NCBI GenBank assembly: GCA_003105285.1
Contig: PQAN01000032.1
Coordinates: 1-8,357 of the forward strand
Direction of reading: 5' to 3'
Source of the DNA: Methylocystaceae bacterium
GTDB taxonomy: Bacteria > Pseudomonadota > Alphaproteobacteria > Rhizobiales > Beijerinckiaceae
DNA length: 8,357 nucleotides
The notes under the pieces were generated by a model, which made no database searches, was not told where the DNA came from, and saw only the letters and a program-made list of their open reading frames with translations. This document shows, piece by piece, positions 6,101 through 8,357 of the stretch; position 1 is the first letter of the stretch; the number at the start of each line of letters is the position of its first letter. A program made the translations under genes and the position numbers.

Positions 6101-8357
6101 GCGCGTCGGCGCGCGAGACCTCGGACGAAGGCCTGCTCTATGGTTTCGAGCCGATCGCCAGCCTGCGGGCGGAAGTCGAAATCGCGCCGGGCGGCTCTGC
6201 GGAGATCGTTGTCATCGATGGATGGGCGCGCGACCTATCTACGGCCGCCCGTGCGATCGCGAAGCACCTCGGTCTCGAAGCGGTCGACTTTGCCGCGATC
6301 GACCGCGCGCTCGAGCGCAGACGCAGGCTGATTCCGCCGCCGACCCCGGCGGAGCATCGCTATACGTTCTCACAAGACGGACGCAGCCTGACGCTCGCGC
6401 CCGGCACGCCGCGCCCCATCGCCCATGTCATCGCCAATGCGCTCGGCCAGGGCGCGGTGCTCGGCAATCATGGCGACATCTATTCGTTCCACGGCAATTC
6501 GCGTCTCAACAGCCTCACGCCGTTTCGCATGGGCGAAGGCCGCGTGGGGCCGGCCGGCCAAGCCATCTATGTCTATGATCTGGCGCGCGAGGACGCTCAT
6601 GGCGCGACCTTCGTGCCGCTGCGCCGCCGCGACGCGCGCCACGACGTCGCCTATGGACTGGGCTTTGCGATCTATCGCGCGAGCCGCGACGGCCTCGAGC
6701 TCGAACTGACTGTGTTCGTTCCGCCGAACCAGCCCGTCGAAATCAAGCTGCTCCGCATCGCCAACACGACTGCGAACGAACGCCTGCTGCAGATCGTGCC
6801 GGCGATGGAGATCGTGTTGGCCGAAACGCCGAACGACAGTCTCGGCCGCGTCGAGGCGATCGCCGGAGACGATCGGCGCGCCCTGTTCTTCCGCAATCCG
6901 CACAATGATTTCGTGCAGGGCTGGGCTTTCGTCTCGACGTCGCTCGAGGCCGAATTCGCGGAAACCTCGCGGCGTCGATTCCTCGGCCACGAGAGCCGCG
7001 ATCCGGCGCTTCCCTATATGGTCGAACACGGCCATCCGGACGCCGGCGCGCCCGAGCATGAGCGCAAAGTCGCGAGCTTTTCGGGGACGATCGACGTCCC
7101 CGCGAACGGTGAGGCGCTCGTCGTCGTCGCGCTCGGACAGACGCCGACGCTCGAAGGCTCGAGATCGCTCGCGGCGCTCGCCAGCGAACCGGGCTATGCG
7201 ACGCGCGCCCTCGAGGAGACGAGACGCGCCTGGGACGAGAGACTGGGCGTGCTGCGCATAAGAACCAACCGGCCTGAGTTCGACCGCCTGGTCAACGACT
7301 GGCTGCCATATCAACTGCTGACCTCGCGCCTGTGGGGACGCTGCGGCCCCGCGCAGCGCTCCGGCGCGACCGGCTATCGCGACCAGTTGCAGGACGTGCT
7401 GCCGCTCATTCACATCGCTCCGGAACTAGCGCGCGCGCAGATACTGATCCACGCGGCGCATCAATTCATCGAAGGCGACGCCGTCAAATGGTGGCACGAG
7501 GCCGATGGCGGCTGCGGCATCGCCGACCGCACCCACGCCTCCGATCCGCATCTCTGGCTGCCTTATGTCACGATCCGCTATGTGAAGGGCACGGGCGACG
7601 CCGCCCTTCTCGACGCCGTCGAGCCCTTCCTCGAAGCCGATCTGACGCCGCCCGATCGGGAAGGCTCGGCGAGCGTGCCGCTGCGCTCGCGCGACAAGGG
7701 GGATATCGCGAACCATTGCGCGCGCGCCATCGACTACACATTGGATCGCTTCGGCGCGCATGGCCTGCCCTTGATGGGAACGGGCGATTGGGACGACGGT
7801 CTCAATCTGCTCGGCGCGCAGGGCAGGGGCGAGAGCGTCTGGCTCGGCTTCTTCCTGCATGGGATACTCGTCGACATCGCGCCTCTGTTCGAAGCGCGCG
7901 GCGACGAGGCGCGGGCGGCGCGCTATCGCGGACGGGCCGAGGCTCTTCGCCTCGCGCTCGAGTCCTGCTGGCGCTCCGACCACTACTTGCGCGCCTTCGC
8001 CGATGACGGAACGGAGCTCGCGCCGATGAGCGCCATGACGGCGTCCTGGCCGATCCTCTCCAAAGCGGTCGATTTCGAACGCGGCAAAGAGACGATCGAC
8101 GCGGCGCTCGCGCATTTGGCGAGAAAAGACCGCATCCTGCTCGTCACGCCGCATTTCGACGAACGGTCGAGGCCCTATCCCGGTCGCAGCGCCGAATATC
8201 CGCCCGGCGTACGCGAGAATGGCGGCCAGTATTCGCATGGCGTCTCCTGGCTGGTGGACGCGTTGACGTCGCTCGCGACGCAGGCGGCCGATCGAAGCGG
8301 AAAAGCCGAGGCAGATGCGCTGTTCGCGCGCGCTTTCGAGGCCTGGCTCGCCATCTC
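3187..8357 (+). CDS. large membrane protein with C-terminal GH94/GT36 (ChvB/NdvB-like) carbohydrate-phosphorylase region, 3' truncated
   Basis: The ATG at 3187 follows GGGAGG by six bases, and the frame stays open for 1723 codons to the window end. Residues 1-~735 are a polytopic membrane domain with roughly 15-19 hydrophobic segments (for example 39-57, 171-193, 201-219, 285-304, 360-378, 419-440, 503-522, 604-620, 701-725). Residues ~745-1010 and ~1059-1340 are two GT36-type beta-sandwich domains (FELTNGL at 748-754; HGNSRLNSLTPF at 1102-1113). From ~1360 an (alpha/alpha)6 barrel carries SGATGYRDQLQD, WWHE, HCARAIDY, GTGDWDDGLN (1531-1540), GRGESVWLGFFL and PPGVRENGGQY (1672-1682). D1537 aligns with the general-acid Asp of GH94. 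In ChvB/NdvB this region trims beta-1,2-glucan by phosphorolysis. No GT84 domain is recognisable here, so synthesis of cyclic glucan by this protein alone is doubtful. Likely role: inner-membrane processing of a glucan or oligosaccharide; the substrate is unknown. Confidence 0.9.
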   Translation, partial: MAPLDAGLQTAGARFERIAFGSIFGLIAALEAAGGKDHVFVAGFFAGAAIFLLRPAIGSIRRGVDFVIDFAAVGAFAFLCDRAGVLWQAPDRLDRLFAFTPVGTNVAVALYLLGVAVVPSPSRFAMRAALFLLPFLFSLLIALGSKPIAELGGLLFFGFDAPEEMKAIAARTAILFSLNEAVIVGAPLALGRFLPHQWRPHGILFLSALIAATTPFIASLASTSHIAFLPAPLAVAAASVAAALAQAGLWGETYLVTQAMAGMLRGTPSLPAIVYNDWKTGAAKGAVYGFVFMALLLGVGLVATWPPALGAIAASGPLGGAILGAAAFPLLRAIVESTDSTPPFFARLGLEYRRRSNYPRGLVAGVAGAAALMIGLPAESGGTRFLFGAIAGVLAYAGVEAAFDLVALQAGRRQHLRSWRVYALGALLGGLVGGAIAWYLDAGQVKTIVDKFFAYIALNYPADGRPVTPYVIRPLFSKWGGTDLGVVDGGVRLFFDESLSGVIQWVFAAPLFSINLFFLTALVRRDLQPLRQLASWEGLDMLIENAVRVLRWGLWMAPVIYSFLKATPDPTWYNQDGLIRTGVATWMSYALPDQDFRAWSLDIFTALLAYDLLRVLIWFDHMGLRVATLVNLSFVGGDVADEKAASFLGKAQKSRAIPEGLRRFATWAPLLLPFYIPRGAEWDSAWSAAERMSHLRPPSYSYLIGGYMAYAGLLAFALIIFLLMQLARAGKLPLEGITGAGGVPGSRPFELTNGLITSQWFEDGQGATRVEGVARGGPPIDLTRRPDDHAHPRGRFLFFREEGGELWSLGSAPTCRRCEKVSLESEGSTFLFFLSQQNGFAIEAKIALAADEAVEIMRLRLVNLEQRPRKLMLATLREWVLNETGVEQRDAAYNAIHIGTWFVGALDAVIAQNRLLKGGARKDVDRRLSPEVGFHAIGAGPGASVRVTGYEDVRARFYGLGSPGAPDSLLDGASARETSDEGLLYGFEPIASLRAEVEIAPGGSAEIVVIDGWARDLSTAARAIAKHLGLEAVDFAAIDRALERRRRLIPPPTPAEHRYTFSQDGRSLTLAPGTPRPIAHVIANALGQGAVLGNHGDIYSFHGNSRLNSLTPFRMGEGRVGPAGQAIYVYDLAREDAHGATFVPLRRRDARHDVAYGLGFAIYRASRDGLELELTVFVPPNQPVEIKLLRIANTTANERLLQIVPAMEIVLAETPNDSLGRVEAIAGDDRRALFFRNPHNDFVQGWAFVSTSLEAEFAETSRRRFLGHESRDPALPYMVEHGHPDAGAPEHERKVASFSGTIDVPANGEALVVVALGQTPTLEGSRSLAALASEPGYATRALEETRRAWDERLGVLRIRTNRPEFDRLVNDWLPYQLLTSRLWGRCGPAQRSGATGYRDQLQDVLPLIHIAPELARAQILIHAAHQFIEGDAVKWWHEADGGCGIADRTHASDPHLWLPYVTIRYVKGTGDAALLDAVEPFLEADLTPPDREGSASVPLRSRDKGDIANHCARAIDYTLDRFGAHGLPLMGTGDWDDGLNLLGAQGRGESVWLGFFLHGILVDIAPLFEARGDEARAARYRGRAEALRLALESCWRSDHYLRAFADDGTELAPMSAMTASWPILSKAVDFERGKETIDAALAHLARKDRILLVTPHFDERSRPYPGRSAEYPPGVRENGGQYSHGVSWLVDALTSLATQAADRSGKAEADALFARAFEAWLAI

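Noticed and set aside
3685..6863. Six copies of the octamer GCGATCGC (3685, 4117, 4351, 4489, 6253, 6856), reminiscent of the cyanobacterial HIP1 element.
   Set aside because: All six are in the same reading frame of the large gene and encode Ala-Ile-Ala with preferred GC-rich codons; none was found in the other genes. Protein composition explains them.

Overview
The window (about 8.4 kb, GC-rich, strong G/C third-position bias) looks like a chromosomal segment of an alphaproteobacterium, most likely Hyphomicrobiales and possibly a Methylocystis/Methylosinus-type methylotroph. That placement rests on codon use, on a conserved protein I associate with that order (2698-1946), and on a ChvB/NdvB-like sugar enzyme. 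It is inference; no rRNA or other taxonomic marker is present. No tRNA, insertion sequence, CRISPR array or phage gene was seen.

Left part (1-1945): a compact nitric-oxide-response module. A minus-strand pair encodes a group I truncated haemoglobin (1407-1042) and, 13 bases downstream, a ferredoxin-type [2Fe-2S]/FAD/NAD(P)H reductase (1028-69). Divergent from them lies an Rrf2-family repressor of NsrR type (1484-1945). The 76-base divergent intergenic region carries a 23-bp inverted repeat (1422-1444) with the half-site length, 5-base spacer and near-consensus bases of an NsrR operator. Together the genes read as a split, two-protein analogue of flavohaemoglobin (globin plus reductase = NO dioxygenase) under an NO-sensing Fe-S repressor. 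At the extreme left, a frame ending at 72 may be the tail of an unidentified plus-strand gene; its stop overlaps the reductase stop in a shared CTAG.

Middle (1946-3186): a conserved protein of unknown function with a central helical region and one C-terminal membrane anchor (2698-1946, minus) ends directly against the repressor gene. Then comes a 488-base gap with a 29% GC island (2821-2940) that contains a possible 21-residue hydrophobic peptide gene with a good ribosome-binding site, and a GC-rich leader with hairpins in front of the next gene.

Right part (3187-8357, running off the end): one very large plus-strand gene, at least 1723 codons. Its C-terminal half is a GH94/GT36-type carbohydrate-phosphorylase region like that of cyclic beta-1,2-glucan synthase: two beta-sandwich domains and an (alpha/alpha)6 barrel. 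Its N-terminal ~735 residues form a large polytopic membrane domain in which I cannot find the GT84 glycosyltransferase of ChvB/NdvB. This unusual architecture, plus changes in two active-site motifs, is the most promising lead for something undescribed.
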